A stretch of DNA of 64,000 nt from the NCBI GenBank assembly GCA_036877525.1, contig JAZGTH010000002.1, forward strand, positions 15,631,001 through 15,695,000, given 5' to 3'. Under the pieces are notes generated by a model. The model was not told where the DNA came from and did not search any database. It saw only the letters and a list, made by a program, of their open reading frames with translations. Origin of the DNA: Chromobotia macracanthus (Eukaryota; Chordata; Actinopteri; Cypriniformes; Botiidae). Of this stretch, positions 48,745 through 60,600 are shown in pieces. The stretch's first letter is position 1; each line of letters opens with the position of its first letter. Made by a program: the position numbers and the translations under genes.

Positions 48745-51093
48745 TTAGTTCACAGTTCTTCTAAGACGCATTTTGTGCACGTCTTGTGCTTTTCGTTGCC
48801 GCTCAGACATGGTGCTGTTGAAGTTGTGTTTGATGGCTGATAGAAGTTTCTCCACAGTTTCTTCTTGATTGTTCTGGCTGGCGGGTCTGGGGTAAAAATG
48901 ACAACAGATAATTACAGTCTGTGTGCAGTTTTCCACTGACAGACGTGGTGAAGTCGACCTACTGTTTTGTTGGCAGTGGTTTGAGAGGTAGTTTTGGAAA
49001 ATGTCTGAACACATCTGCCCTGAAATAGAGAGGTAATGTTTCATCAAATGTACTGAATTATTAAATGCATTTTAATTCAATATTAGAGTTACATAGTGAA
49101 TCACATAAAACTGTAAACATGTCCAGGTCACGTTTCATTTAAAATGAAAGATAAATGTGTTGCCTATGGAGTGCTGCTTTAGCTGTACACTGGAAGCAAA
49201 TAGTGATCGAGACTGACAGTCACTGACATTCTGTCTAAAATCTTTTGTCATAATAGTTCAGAACAACATGAAATACTAACAGAATTGTGGATTCCTTTAA
49301 GCTGAATATATCTTTTATCTCTCTCTTAATTTCAGGGTGAAATATGACCCGGACATGTTGTTGACAGGTTTATGGGTTCATCCAATAGAACAGTGCACCT
49401 GGTCTTGTCATGGAGACAGGCCTTTGCCAGAGAGAGCGCTTCAGTGTGTGACTTCTTTCTGCTTAACACAATGTCTCTGAGAACTTTCCTGACTCGGCCC
49501 AGCTGTGATAAATATCAGATTTACCAAACAATCAACAGGAGTTCAAAAGAGTTCTTTTACATAATGTAATGTTTTAAATTGTGTAGGAAGAAGATTTTTA
49601 GGAGGATCATCTGGTCTTTGCTCCTCTGTATGAGAACTCCTTCCCAGCTGGGAATGAACCTTCTTCTCTTGGAGAAGACAGAAACCTGTTCTCTGAGCAT
49701 TTACTTTAATATTTGGAGCACCTCCCTGACAGGAGCATCAGTTTTCCATCCTTCTGTTCTTAATTCTAAACATTCATTAGACAGGTGAGAGAGAAGCACA
49801 CAGTCCTGACCTCCTGATACTGGGAGGTGTTGGCGTGATAGAGCTGGCGAATGATGACCTCACACTCCGTCAGGGTCGGAGTGCGAGGACACTGAGACGG
49901 ACCACAGGAGATCCTGAGAGGGAGCAGCGATGTGACCGTGACTCCGCCAGGCCCTGTGGCCTCCTTACACACCTCCTCAGAGCTGAACCGGGTCAAACAG
50001 AAGAAGGTAAACAACAGTGTGGTTTATGTGGTTAAGGGAGGTCAGTTAATCAGATGCTAATAGCAGGATTATAGAGATTTACCACAAGCCATAATCACCT
50101 GATGAATCTGCACTGAGAATTCTGTCTTGTTGAACAGCCGTTGCTGCATTTAGAGACGCTTCCGTTGGGCCACATAGAGTCTGTTTGACATACAGTGTTG
50201 TTAGATTGCAGCTGACTGCAGCAATACAGTTTAAGATCTGTCCACTGCACAGTGAGCAAATTATAGGATTATTAAAGAACACAATATGAATATGACACTG
50301 ATTAAATATTTAACTTACCTTTTGGAGAATGTTGATGTTTCATAACTAACTGATACTGTAATTCTGTAAATAAAAATTAAATAATGCAATGAACAAAGTT
50401 TGGCACCTGTTGTGAGCACCAATATCTATAATGTTTGCAGCCCTGGCACTTTGTGCCTGCAGAGGAAAAATATGAAAAGGTTAAAAAGATCTTTATTACC
50501 TTTATTAGAGCGTTTCAGCTCTTCAATTTCTGCATGTAGTCTTTCCAGTGTATCTTTGTGTTGTTCTTGAAGGAACATTATATCTTTCTCCAAAGAGGCA
50601 ATGCGTCTGCCATTTGCATCCACACAGGGCTGAGCAGCTGGTTTTGGAGTCCTGAGGTTCACGGGTGGAGATCTGACCATACAGTCACTAGACAGAAGTC
50701 TTGGGTATCTCACCCTGTCCAGATCTCGAACCCTGGACCAGCTGGGTAAGTTTCTTAAGGGTGGCAGATTGCTGGACATGGTGCTGATGTCAATTTAAGA
50801 TAATTTATTATAAATGGATTGTTTCGGCACTCTTTGCTTGGCCATATACCCTTCATGTTCATAAACACAATATACTGCAAACCTAAACACAGCTTCACAC
50901 AACTATAATCTATAGATGATGCTATAATGTAATCATAATCATCATCATAGCCAGTGAAAACATTCTGCACAGGTCATTCACCTAAAGCTTTGTGTGATGT
51001 TGTGTTACACTACAGAGTTTGTGATCATTTACACACGACATACCTTAATTCCATCATCACGTCAGTTTCGTCCCCCACCATCGCCCGGTCCAT
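48745..51093 (-). CDS. ccdc74: Coiled-coil domain-containing protein 74
   Basis: Eight exons: 51044-51093, 50500-50783, 50319-50363, 50083-50215, 49811-49982, 49399-49502, 48963-49019, 48745-48886. Phases join without a break into 328 aa. Three blocks match human CCDC74A/B: the coiled coil IASLEKDIMFLQEQHKDTLE followed by RLHAEIEELKRSNKELQYQLVM; TLTECEVIIRQLYHANTSQYQE (human TLRQCEVLIRELWNTN); and the C-terminal NSTMSERQRKAQDVHKMRLR (human AERQKRLQAMQKRRLHR). The related CCDC92 is centriole/cilium associated, so a ciliary role is plausible but inferred. The ATG at 51093 (A at -3, G at +4) is chosen because exon 1 splices in frame onto STMSSNLP. An alternative start at 50779 would give 310 aa. 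The exon-5 donor GTGCAC is weak. Domain order and length (human about 380) agree. Confidence 0.88.
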
Positions 51094-51159
51094 ATTTAAT
51101 AACAGTCTGTCGCTCTGAAACTTTGATCATACTAATATAATGAAGGTGAATATGTGGTC

Positions 51160-51260
51160 AAATGTCGCTCATTTCTGACGCTCAATGTGAAGCCGGTGAG
51201 GCGCGCTGCGTCGCTTCCTGATCCATCAAACGTTGCCATGTCAACCGCGCGCGCTCCGGA
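51160..51260 (-). promoter_or_regulatory. ccdc74 promoter with RFX X-box
   Basis: GTTGCCATGTCAAC at 51232-51245 is a near-palindromic RFX X-box, 139 bp upstream of the ccdc74 ATG. It sits in a local CpG-rich patch (GGCGCGCTGCGTCGC and ACCGCGCGCGCTCCGG). X-boxes at this distance are characteristic of ciliary genes, so RFX/FoxJ1-type control is a reasonable inference. Confidence 0.6.
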
Positions 51261-52405
51261 AACACATGCAGGCACACAGTTTTCATTTCTCATCTTTTAC
51301 TTTATAAAACCATTTCACATGTCAGTAAACACATTTCGAATAAAACATAAAGGAAATAACACAAAACCACCAGATGTGGGGAAATTAAACGACATGAATG
51401 AAGTCTTAAAACTCACTGTGCAACACAAGGAAGTATCAAAAATCATCAGACCAGAGCAAAATGTCAATGAGTAAACTGTGGATACAATCAAGAGTTTAAT
51501 CTGGACCCAACACTCACACTAGCAGAACACACCAGACACAAAATCACTTCAAACAGCAGATCCAGTTAATACAGAACAGCAACACGTAAACTGTGCTTCC
51601 ACCTTCTTACAGACTGTTTCAACTGGATGCTCTCTTCTAATAATAAATAAACTGTTTATCTGTCCAGGAATGTGCATGAACTTTTTAAATAACTTTAACA
51701 CACTGACTAAAAGCCTTTTGAAATACATACATTTAATGTTCTGGGGTGATTCTAAAATTTGGCACAAACGCCAGCATCTGTGGGTTACTGATGAAATAAA
51801 ACTTATACCAACTACCCTGCATGACCAAAGGGAAGTGTCCACAAATGACCGCTTCCAAAAACAAGAAAAAAATTAAATGAAAGATCAGAGGTGCAGCTCT
51901 GGAACATAAAATGTTAAGTAACATTTATAAAGTTAACTATCAGTAGAAACATGATTACATAGACACACCCATCATTTCCACGGTTTGCTATAAATGTTTC
52001 TTTACCAAGCACAATGCTGTAGATGTTGGCAAGTCTTTAGTTAATAATAAAGCGTGAAAACTATGTTTTCTAGATCTGTGTGGGGTTTTCCTGCCAAATA
52101 CATGCAAACTATCTCAAGTGGATTTCAAAGATAATCAGGAATTCTATAAGCACTGCCTTAATGATTCTCTTTGTTCTATTCCATGCGCACAAGCTCTGTC
52201 TGATGATTTAAGTGTGTGGATGATCGTGAGCATTCTTGATGATCCAGAATACTGAATATGTATATTTTTAACTGTTTAATAGGGAATCTAAAATCTGTTT
52301 ATCTCTTTGTCTTTTCATTGCATGAAGGCCAGTGGTGGCACATGAGGACAGGCGCTGTGCTGAGGGCTGAATGCGCGTGACTGAAGTAATAACAGAGGCT
52401 GGTGA
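51261..52405. other. intergenic DNA and tmem127 3' UTR
   Basis: AT-rich DNA between the ccdc74 promoter and the tmem127 stop. TTTAAT at 52275-52280 (ATTAAA on -) could be the tmem127 poly(A) signal. No exon or RNA gene was recognised. Confidence 0.5.
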
Positions 52406-53402
52406 TCAGGGTGTGTACGCAGGTGGAGGCTGGAACTGGTTAGCAATGTCATAGTCAACAGGGTACGTTTCATTGCTGTCTTCCATCTCTGAGAGCAGCT
52501 CGAGGGCCTGCTCCTCCTCCTCAGTGGGGTAATGACGCAGCAGGTTGGCTGCTGTGGCTAAAATCGAAGCTCCGCCCGCGCCGGCCACCAGGTAGAAGCT
52601 GATGGCGAAGGTGACGTAGATGAGTGAACCATGGTACTTCTTGTGCTGCTGTTGTAGGGACAGGATGAGTTCTGAGGCCCAATAACAGAAGCCGATCACT
52701 GTGGCACACTGGAGCACTACAACATTAAGACATGAAAAAAATCAAGACAGCACTAAAAACCAAAGAGGAGAACAGGGCTGTTTCTACTAAGTTTGGTGCA
52801 TTTATACCTGTGAGAATGTGAGCGAAGGCATATCTGCGTGTGATCTTCAGAGCTGGATGTTTGGGTCCAAAGACATCCAGCAGAAACGCAGTCAGGCTGC
52901 AAAAAATTCCCAAGAAACAGAAAGCAGCAATGACCCTCAAGAGCAGAATGGACTGAGAGTTGATGCAGAAATCTGTGGATGAGAAGAAAACAGCATAATT
53001 AACTAGATCTCAAATTCTGTAAAGGATCTTGGATGTAATCCAAATGCACAAAGTGTATAGTTAAAATAATGTAATATAGACAAGTGTAAAACATAATATC
53101 TCTACTTAAACTGTGCATATTGTTTATAAAATGCAATATATGCATACTGATCCAAAATACCAACCCTCAATGAGTTTCTCATCTATATATCCCAGGACGT
53201 CTGCGACACCAAGCTCCTGTCTGGGGCAGGTTCCTCCATGAACACGGAGCCAGGCTGGTTCTGCTAGGGCTGTACACAGTGCCGTGATGGAGAGCGCCCC
53301 GGGCAATGCGGACGCCAGACTCCGCTCTGGCTGTTTGGGTAGAGCCGTACCTGCTCGCCTTCTCCGGTTTTCAGGTACTGCAGTTCCCGGAGGTGCATAC
53401 AT
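52406..53402 (-). CDS. tmem127: Transmembrane protein 127
   Basis: Three coding exons, 53165-53402, 52808-52972 and 52406-52716, give 237 aa (human 238). TMEM127 is an endosome/lysosome membrane protein that restrains mTORC1 signalling and is a phaeochromocytoma suppressor in human. Near-identical blocks are ALPKQPERSLASALPGALS, HGGTCPRQELGV, LLDVFGPKHPALKITRRYAF, HKKYHGSLIYVTFAISFYLV, GAGGASILATAANLLRHYPT and the C-terminus NQFQPPPAYTP. Hydrophobic spans are seen near SITALCTALAEPAWL, VIAAFCFLGIFCSLTAFLLD, VLQCATVIGFCYWASELIL and VTFAISFYLVAGAGG. The acidic EEEEQALELL segment that follows resembles an endocytic sorting signal. The splice acceptor at 53488-53489 just upstream of the ATG predicts a separate non-coding first exon, as in mammals. 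No damage was seen. Confidence 0.96.
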
Positions 53403-54300
53403 GATAAACCAACTGAAAACCCTTGATCAGACGTAACCACAGAGAGGGGAGACAACTTTGAGGTTTTACGTCCACCGAGTGCTACAGCTGAAAAATCAAA
53501 GCACAAATATGTCTGATGATTTGGAGAAATAATTCAAGAATGAACTTACTGATGATTAATATTGATCACTGATTAATTGGTGGACTGTGAGGTATCTCAA
53601 AAAGAGAGACAATTAAACAGGAATTGAACTAATTGATTATTAATTAGATCAATAGACCGATACAGGTATAAGAGTATAAATATATACAGAATATAAATTA
53701 TTCATCTTTCAGAGAAACAATAACAAACAGAAACTAAGTTTAAATAAATAAGTTGTATAATGGCAGAATAAAGAACGGATACATTGTTTAGTTATATAAC
53801 AAACTGGTCTCTGATCAGAACAGACTGAGAAACTTGATAATAAGATTGAACTAAGCTATGAGAATTATTGATCATTCACTATGTGATGTGAAATTATTTC
53901 CCACAGAACAGAAATCGTAATCATTTTTTATCAGAAAACGCACTTAAAGAGCTGATTGAACTAAGAAAAGAAACGTACTTAGCATGAACAAGTAATCTGA
54001 TGACAAATGGTTGATATTTAATAAAAGCAGTACAGTAGATTATTCTTCACAGCTATACAGAATAAAAGAAACCGTCTACACGGTATTTAATCAGATTTGA
54101 TCATCTGGAATTTCAACTGGCCTTAAATCTTAACACACAAAACCCTGTGAAAGATCTTCTCAGATGCCACCAAAACATAAACCAGCCCCCTACCCCAAAT
54201 GTATGCCGTTGCCTGCTCTGAAGTATCCGCACACGGCGCTATACAGAGGACATGTCCCGGTGTTTTATTGCTTATTTTCAGAGAAAACACAAACAATAAC
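53403..54300 (-). other. tmem127 5' UTR (part) and first intron
   Basis: 5' UTR from 53403 to about 53487 ends at a TTTTTCAG acceptor. The rest is AT-rich DNA read as the intron after a non-coding first exon. No other gene was seen. Confidence 0.55.
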
Positions 54301-54420
54301 GCGTCCGCTTCCTCCACCAGACGAGCCTGCTGCTGCCTTCCGCTTCCGGTGAGGGGCAGTGAGCCTATCAGAGGCGTCGCTCTGCTGACGTCAGTCCTCG
54401 AGCCTGAACCCGAGCTCATT
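54300..54420 (-). promoter_or_regulatory. probable tmem127 promoter
   Basis: A perfect CRE TGACGTCA at 54386-54393 and an ETS site ACCGGAAGCG (minus strand, 54350-54341) lie in a CpG-richer patch about 0.9 kb upstream of the ATG. No TATA box is obvious. This fits a housekeeping-type promoter driving the minus strand; a transcription start has not been shown. Confidence 0.5.
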
Positions 54421-54680
54421 TCTGTAAAGTTGAACATTTCACTGTCGCAGATGTTCACGTTTATTATTAAGAAACAGATTGATATTATTGTCGTTCAATT
54501 GTTGGTGTTATTTTGTTATTTTATTGTAATATTATTTTACCTTGTTAATATGTTCAGTAATGCTTTAGTAATCACCGTGCTTTATTTCTATGCATGTTAT
54601 TGTTGCTTAAATAATCATTATTATTAATTATGATTGTATTTCAACCGCCACGCTCGTTTCAGTTGAATTCCCGTCCTGAT
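54421..54680. other. short AT-rich spacer before the satellite
   Basis: Only low-complexity TTATT-rich DNA is present. An open frame running through it into the tmem127 promoter (54199-54627) has no family resemblance. Confidence 0.6.
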
Positions 54681-54682
54681 GG

Positions 54683-57600
54683 ACGTGTTTATTGTGTTTA
54701 TTATTCAGTGTTATGTGTTGTGTGGTTATTATTCAATAAACACATAAACGTGTGTTAACACACGTGTTTATTGTGTTTATTATTCAGTGTTATGTGTTGT
54801 GTGGTTATTATTCAATAAACACATAAACGTGTGTTAACACACGTGTTTATTGTGTTTATTATTCAGTGTTATGTGTTGTGTGGTTATTATTCAATAAACA
54901 CATAAACGTGTGTTAACACACGTGTTTATTGTGTGTTTATTATTCAGTGTTATGTGTTGTGTGGTTATTATTCAATAAACACATAAACGTGTGTTAACAC
55001 AGGTGTTTATTGTGTTTATTATTCAGTGTTATGTGTTGTGTGGTTATTATTCAATAAACACATAAACGTGTGTTAACACACGTGTTTATTGTGTTTATTA
55101 TTCAGTGTTATGTGTTGTGTGGTTATTATTCAATAAACACATAAACGTGTGTTAACACACGTGTTTATTGTGTTTATTATTCAGTGTTATGTGTTGTGTG
55201 GTTATTATTCAATAAACACATAAACGTGTGTTAACACACGTGTTTATTGTGTTTATTATTCAGTGTTATGTGTTGTGTGGTTATTATTCAATAAACACAT
55301 AAACGTGTGTTAACACACGTGTTTATTGTGTTTATTATTCAGTGTTATGTGTTGTGTGGTTATTATTCAATAAACACATAAACGTGTGTTAACACACGTG
55401 TTTATTGTGTTTATTATTCAGTGTTATGTGTTGTGTGGTTATTATTCAATAAACACATAAACGTGTGTTAACACACGTGTTTATTGTGTGTTTATTATTC
55501 AGTGTTATGTGTTGTGTGGTTATTATTCAATAAACACATAAACGTGTGTTAACACACGTGTTTATTGTGTTTATTATTCAGTGTTATGTGTTGTGTGGTT
55601 ATTATTCAATAAACACATAAACGTGTGTTAACACACGTGTTTATTGTGTTTATTATTCAGTGTTATGTGTTGTGTGGTTATTATTCAATAAACACATAAA
55701 CGTGTGTTAACACACGTGTTTATTGTGTGTTTATTATTCAGTGTTATGTGTTGTGTGGTTATTATTCAATAAACACATAAACGTGTGTTAACACACGTGT
55801 TTATTGTGTTTATTATTCAGTGTTATGTGTTGTGTGGTTATTATTCAATAAACACATAAACGTGTGTTAACACACGTGTTTATTGTGTTTATTATTCAGT
55901 GTTATGTGTTGTGTGGTTATTATTCAATAAACACATAAACGTGTGTTAACACACGTGTTTATGTGTGTTTATTATTCAGTGTTATGTGTTGTGTGGTTAT
56001 TATTCAATAAACACATAAACGTGTGTTAACACAGGTGTTTATTGTGTTTATTATTCAGTGTTATGTGTTGTGTGGTTATTATTCAATAAACACATAAACG
56101 TGTGTTAACACACGTGTTTATTGTGTTTATTATTCAGTGTTATGTGTTGTGTGGTTATTATTCAATAAACACATAAACGTGTGTTAACACACGTGTTTAT
56201 TGTGTGTTTATTATTCAGTGTTATGTGTTGTGTGGTTATTATTCAATAAACACATAAACGTGTGTTAACACACGTGTTTATTGTGTTTATTATTCAGTGT
56301 TATGTGTTGTGTGGTTATTATTCAATAAACACATAAACGTGTGTTAACACACGTGTTTATTGTGTTTATTATTCAGTGTTATGTGTTGTGTGGTTATTAT
56401 TCAATAAACACATAAACGTGTGTTAACACACGTGTTTATTGTGTTTATTATTCAGTGTTATGTGTTGTGTGGTTATTATTCAATAAACACATAAACGTGT
56501 GTTAACACACGTGTTTATTGTGTTTATTATTCAGTGTTATGTGTTGTGTGGTTATTATTCAATAAACACATAAACGTGTGTTAACACACGTGTTTATTGT
56601 GTTTATTATTCAGTGTTATGTGTTGTGTGGTTATTATTCAATAAACACATAAACGTGTGTTAACACACGTGTTTATTGTGTTTATTATTCAGTGTTATGT
56701 GTTGTGTGGTTATTATTCAATAAACACATAAACGTGTGTTAACACACGTGTTTATTGTGTTTATTATTCAGTGTTATGTGTTGTGTGGTTATTATTCAAT
56801 AAACACATAAACGTGTGTTAACACACGGTGTTTATTGTGTTTATTATTCAGTGTTATGTGTTGTGTGGTTATTATTCAATAAACACATAAGCGTGTGTTA
56901 ACACACGTGTTTATTGTGTTTATTATTCAGTGTTATGTGTTGTGTGGTTATTATTCAATAAACACATAAACGTGTGTTAACACAGGTGTTTATTGTGTTT
57001 ATTATTCAGTGTTATGTGTTGTGTGGTTATTATTCAATAAACACATAAACGTGTGTTAACACACGTGTTTATGTGTGTTTATTATTCAGTGTTATGTGTT
57101 GTGTGGTTATTATTCAATAAACACATAACGTGTGTTAACACAGGTGTTTATTGTGTGTTTATTATTCAGTGTTATGTGTTGTGTGGTTATTATTCAATAA
57201 ACACATAAACGTGTGTTAACACACGTGTTTATTGTGTTTATTATTCAGTGTTATGTGTTGTGTGGTTATTATTCAATAAACACATAAACGTGTGTTAACA
57301 CACGTGTTTATTGTGTTTATTATTCAGTGTTATGTGTTGTGTGGTTATTATTCAATAAACACATAAACGTGTGTTAACACACGTGTTTATTGTGTTTATT
57401 ATTCAGTGTTATGTGTTGTGTGGTTATTATTCAATAAACACATAAACGTGTGTTAACACAGGTGTTTATTGTGTTTATTATTCAGTGTTATGTGTTGTGT
57501 GGTTATTATTCAATAAACACATAAACGTGTGTTAACACACGTGTTTATTGTGTTTATTATTCAGTGTTATGTGTTGTGTGGTTATTATTCAATAAACACA

Positions 57601-60600
57601 TAAACGTGTGTTAACACGTGTGTTTATTGTGTTTATTATTCAGTGTTATGTGTTGTGTGGTTATTATTCAATAAACACATAAACGTGTGTTAACACAGGT
57701 GTTTATTGTGTTTATTATTCAGTGTTATGTGTTGTGTGGTTATTATTCAATAAACACATAAACGTGTGTTAACACAGGTGTTTATTGTGTTTATTATTCA
57801 GTGTTATGTGTTGTGTGGTTATTATTCAATAAACACATAAACGTGTGTTAACACAGGTGTTTATTGTGTGTTTATTATTCAGTGTTATGTGTTGTGTGGT
57901 TATTATTCAATAAACACATAAACGTGTGTTAACACACGTGTTTATTGTGTTTATTATTCAGTGTTATGTGTTGTGTGGTTATTATTCAATAAACACATAA
58001 ACGTGTGTTAACACACGTGTTTATTGTGTTTATTATTCAGTGTTATGTGTTGTGTGGTTATTATTCAATAAACACATAAAGCGTGTGTTAACACACGTGT
58101 TTATTGTGTTTATTATTCAGTGTTATGTGTTGTGTGGTTATTATTCAATAAACACATAAACGTGTGTTAACACAGGTGTTTATTGTGTTTATTATTCAGT
58201 GTTATGTGTTGTGTGGTTATTATTCAATAAACACATAAACGTGTGTTAACACAGGTGTTTATTGTGTGTTTATTATTCAGTGTTATGTGTTGTGTGGTTA
58301 TTATTCAATAAACACATAAACGTGTGTTAACACAGGTGTTTATTGTGTGTTTATTATTCAGTGTTATGTGTTGTGTGGTTATTATTCAATAAACACATAA
58401 ACGTGTGTTAACACACGTGTTTATTGTGTTTATTATTCAGTGTTATGTGTTGTGTGGTTATTATTCAATAAACACATAAACGTGTGTTAACACACGTGTT
58501 TATTGTGTTTATTATTCAGTGTTATGTGTTGTGTGGTTATTATTCAATAAACACATAAACGTGTGTTAACACACGTGTTTATTGTGTTTATTATTCAGTG
58601 TTATGTGTTGTGTGGTTATTATTCAATAAACACATAAACGTGTGTTAACACAGGTGTTTATTGTGTTTATTATTCAGTGTTATGTGTTGTGTGGTTATTA
58701 TTCAATAAACACATAAACGTGTGTTAACACAGGTGTTTATTGTGTTTATTATTCAGTGTTATGTGTTGTGTGGTTATTATTCAATAAACACATAAACGTG
58801 TGTTAACACGTGTGTTTATTGTGTTTATTATTCAGTGTTATGTGTTGTGTGGTTATTATTCAATAAACACATAAACGTGTGTTAACACAGGTGTTTATTG
58901 TGTTTATTATTCAGTGTTATGTGTTGTGTGGTTATTATTCAATAAACACATAAACGTGTGTTAACACAGGTGTTTATTGTGTTTATTATTCAGTGTTATG
59001 TGTTGTGTGGTTATTATTCAATAAACACATAAACGTGTGTTAACACAGGTGTTTATTGTGTGTTTATTATTCAGTGTTATGTGTTGTGTGGTTATTATTC
59101 AATAAACACATAAACGTGTGTTAACACACGTGTTTATTGTGTTTATTATTCAGTGTTATGTGTTGTGTGGTTATTATTCAATAAACACATAAACGTGTGT
59201 TAACACACGTGTTTATTGTGTTTATTATTCAGTGTTATGTGTTGTGTGGTTATTATTCAATAAACACATAAGCGTGTGTTAACACACGTGTTTATTGTGT
59301 TTATTATTCAGTGTTATGTGTTGTGTGGTTATTATTCAATAAACACATAAGCGTGTGTTAACACACGTGTTTATTGTGTGTTTATTATTCAGTGTTATGT
59401 GTTGTGTGGTTATTATTCAATAAACACATAAACGTGTGTTAACACATGTGTTTATTGTGTTTATTATTCAGTGTTATGTGTTGTGTGGTTATTATTCAAT
59501 AAACACATAAACGTGTGTTAACACACGTGTTTATTGTGTGTTTATTATTCAGTGTTATGTGTTGTGTGGTTATTATTCAATAAACACATAAACGTGTGTT
59601 AACACACGTGTTTATTGTGTGTTTATTATTCAGTGTTATGTGTTGTGTGGTTATTATTCAATAAACACATAAACGTGTGTTAACACGTGTGTTTATTGTG
59701 TTTATTATTCAGTGTTATGTGTTGTGTGGTTATTATTCAATAAACACATAAACGTGTGTTAACACGTGTGTTTATTGTGTTTATTATTCAGTGTTATGTG
59801 TTGTGTGGTTATTATTCAATAAACACATAAACGTGTGTTAACACACGTGTTTATTGTGTGTTTATTATTCAGTGTTATGTGTTGTGTGGTTATTATTCAA
59901 TAAACACATAAACGTGTGTTAACACGTGTGTTTATTGTGTTTATTATTCAGTGTTATGTGTTGTGTGGTTATTATTCAATAAACACATAAACGTGTGTTA
60001 ACACACGTGTTTATTGTGTTTATTATTCAGTGTTATGTGTTGTGTGGTTATTATTCAATAAACACATAAACGTGTGTTAACACACGTGTTTATTGTGTTT
60101 ATTATTCAGTGTTATGTGTTGTGTGGTTATTATTCAATAAACACATAAACGTGTGTTAACACACGTGTTTATTGTGTTTATTATTCAGTGTTATGTGTTG
60201 TGTGGTTATTATTCAATAAACACATAAACGGTGTTAACACGTGTGTTTATTGTGTTTATTATTCAGTGTTATGTGTTGTGTGGTTATTATTCAATAAACA
60301 CATAAACGTGTGTTAACACACGTGTTTATTGTGTTTATTATTCAGTGTTATGTGTTGTGTGGTTATTATTCAATAAACACATAAACGTGTGTTAACACAC
60401 GTGTTTATTGTGTTTATTATTCAGTGTTATGTGTTGTGTGGTTATTATTCAATAAACACATAAACGTGTGTTAACACACGTGTTTATTGTGTTTATTATT
60501 CAGTGTTATGTGTTGTGTGGTTATTATTCAATAAACACATAAACGTGTGTTAACACACGTGTTTATTGTGTTTATTATTCAGTGTTATGTGTTGTGTGGT

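Noticed and set aside
50079..50282. Separate 67-codon gene on the minus strand
   Set aside because: Its central part is exon 4 of ccdc74 (50083-50215), which splices in frame on both sides.
54199..54627. 142-codon plus-strand open frame next to the satellite
   Set aside because: It crosses the probable tmem127 promoter and low-complexity DNA, and has no similarity or splice support.
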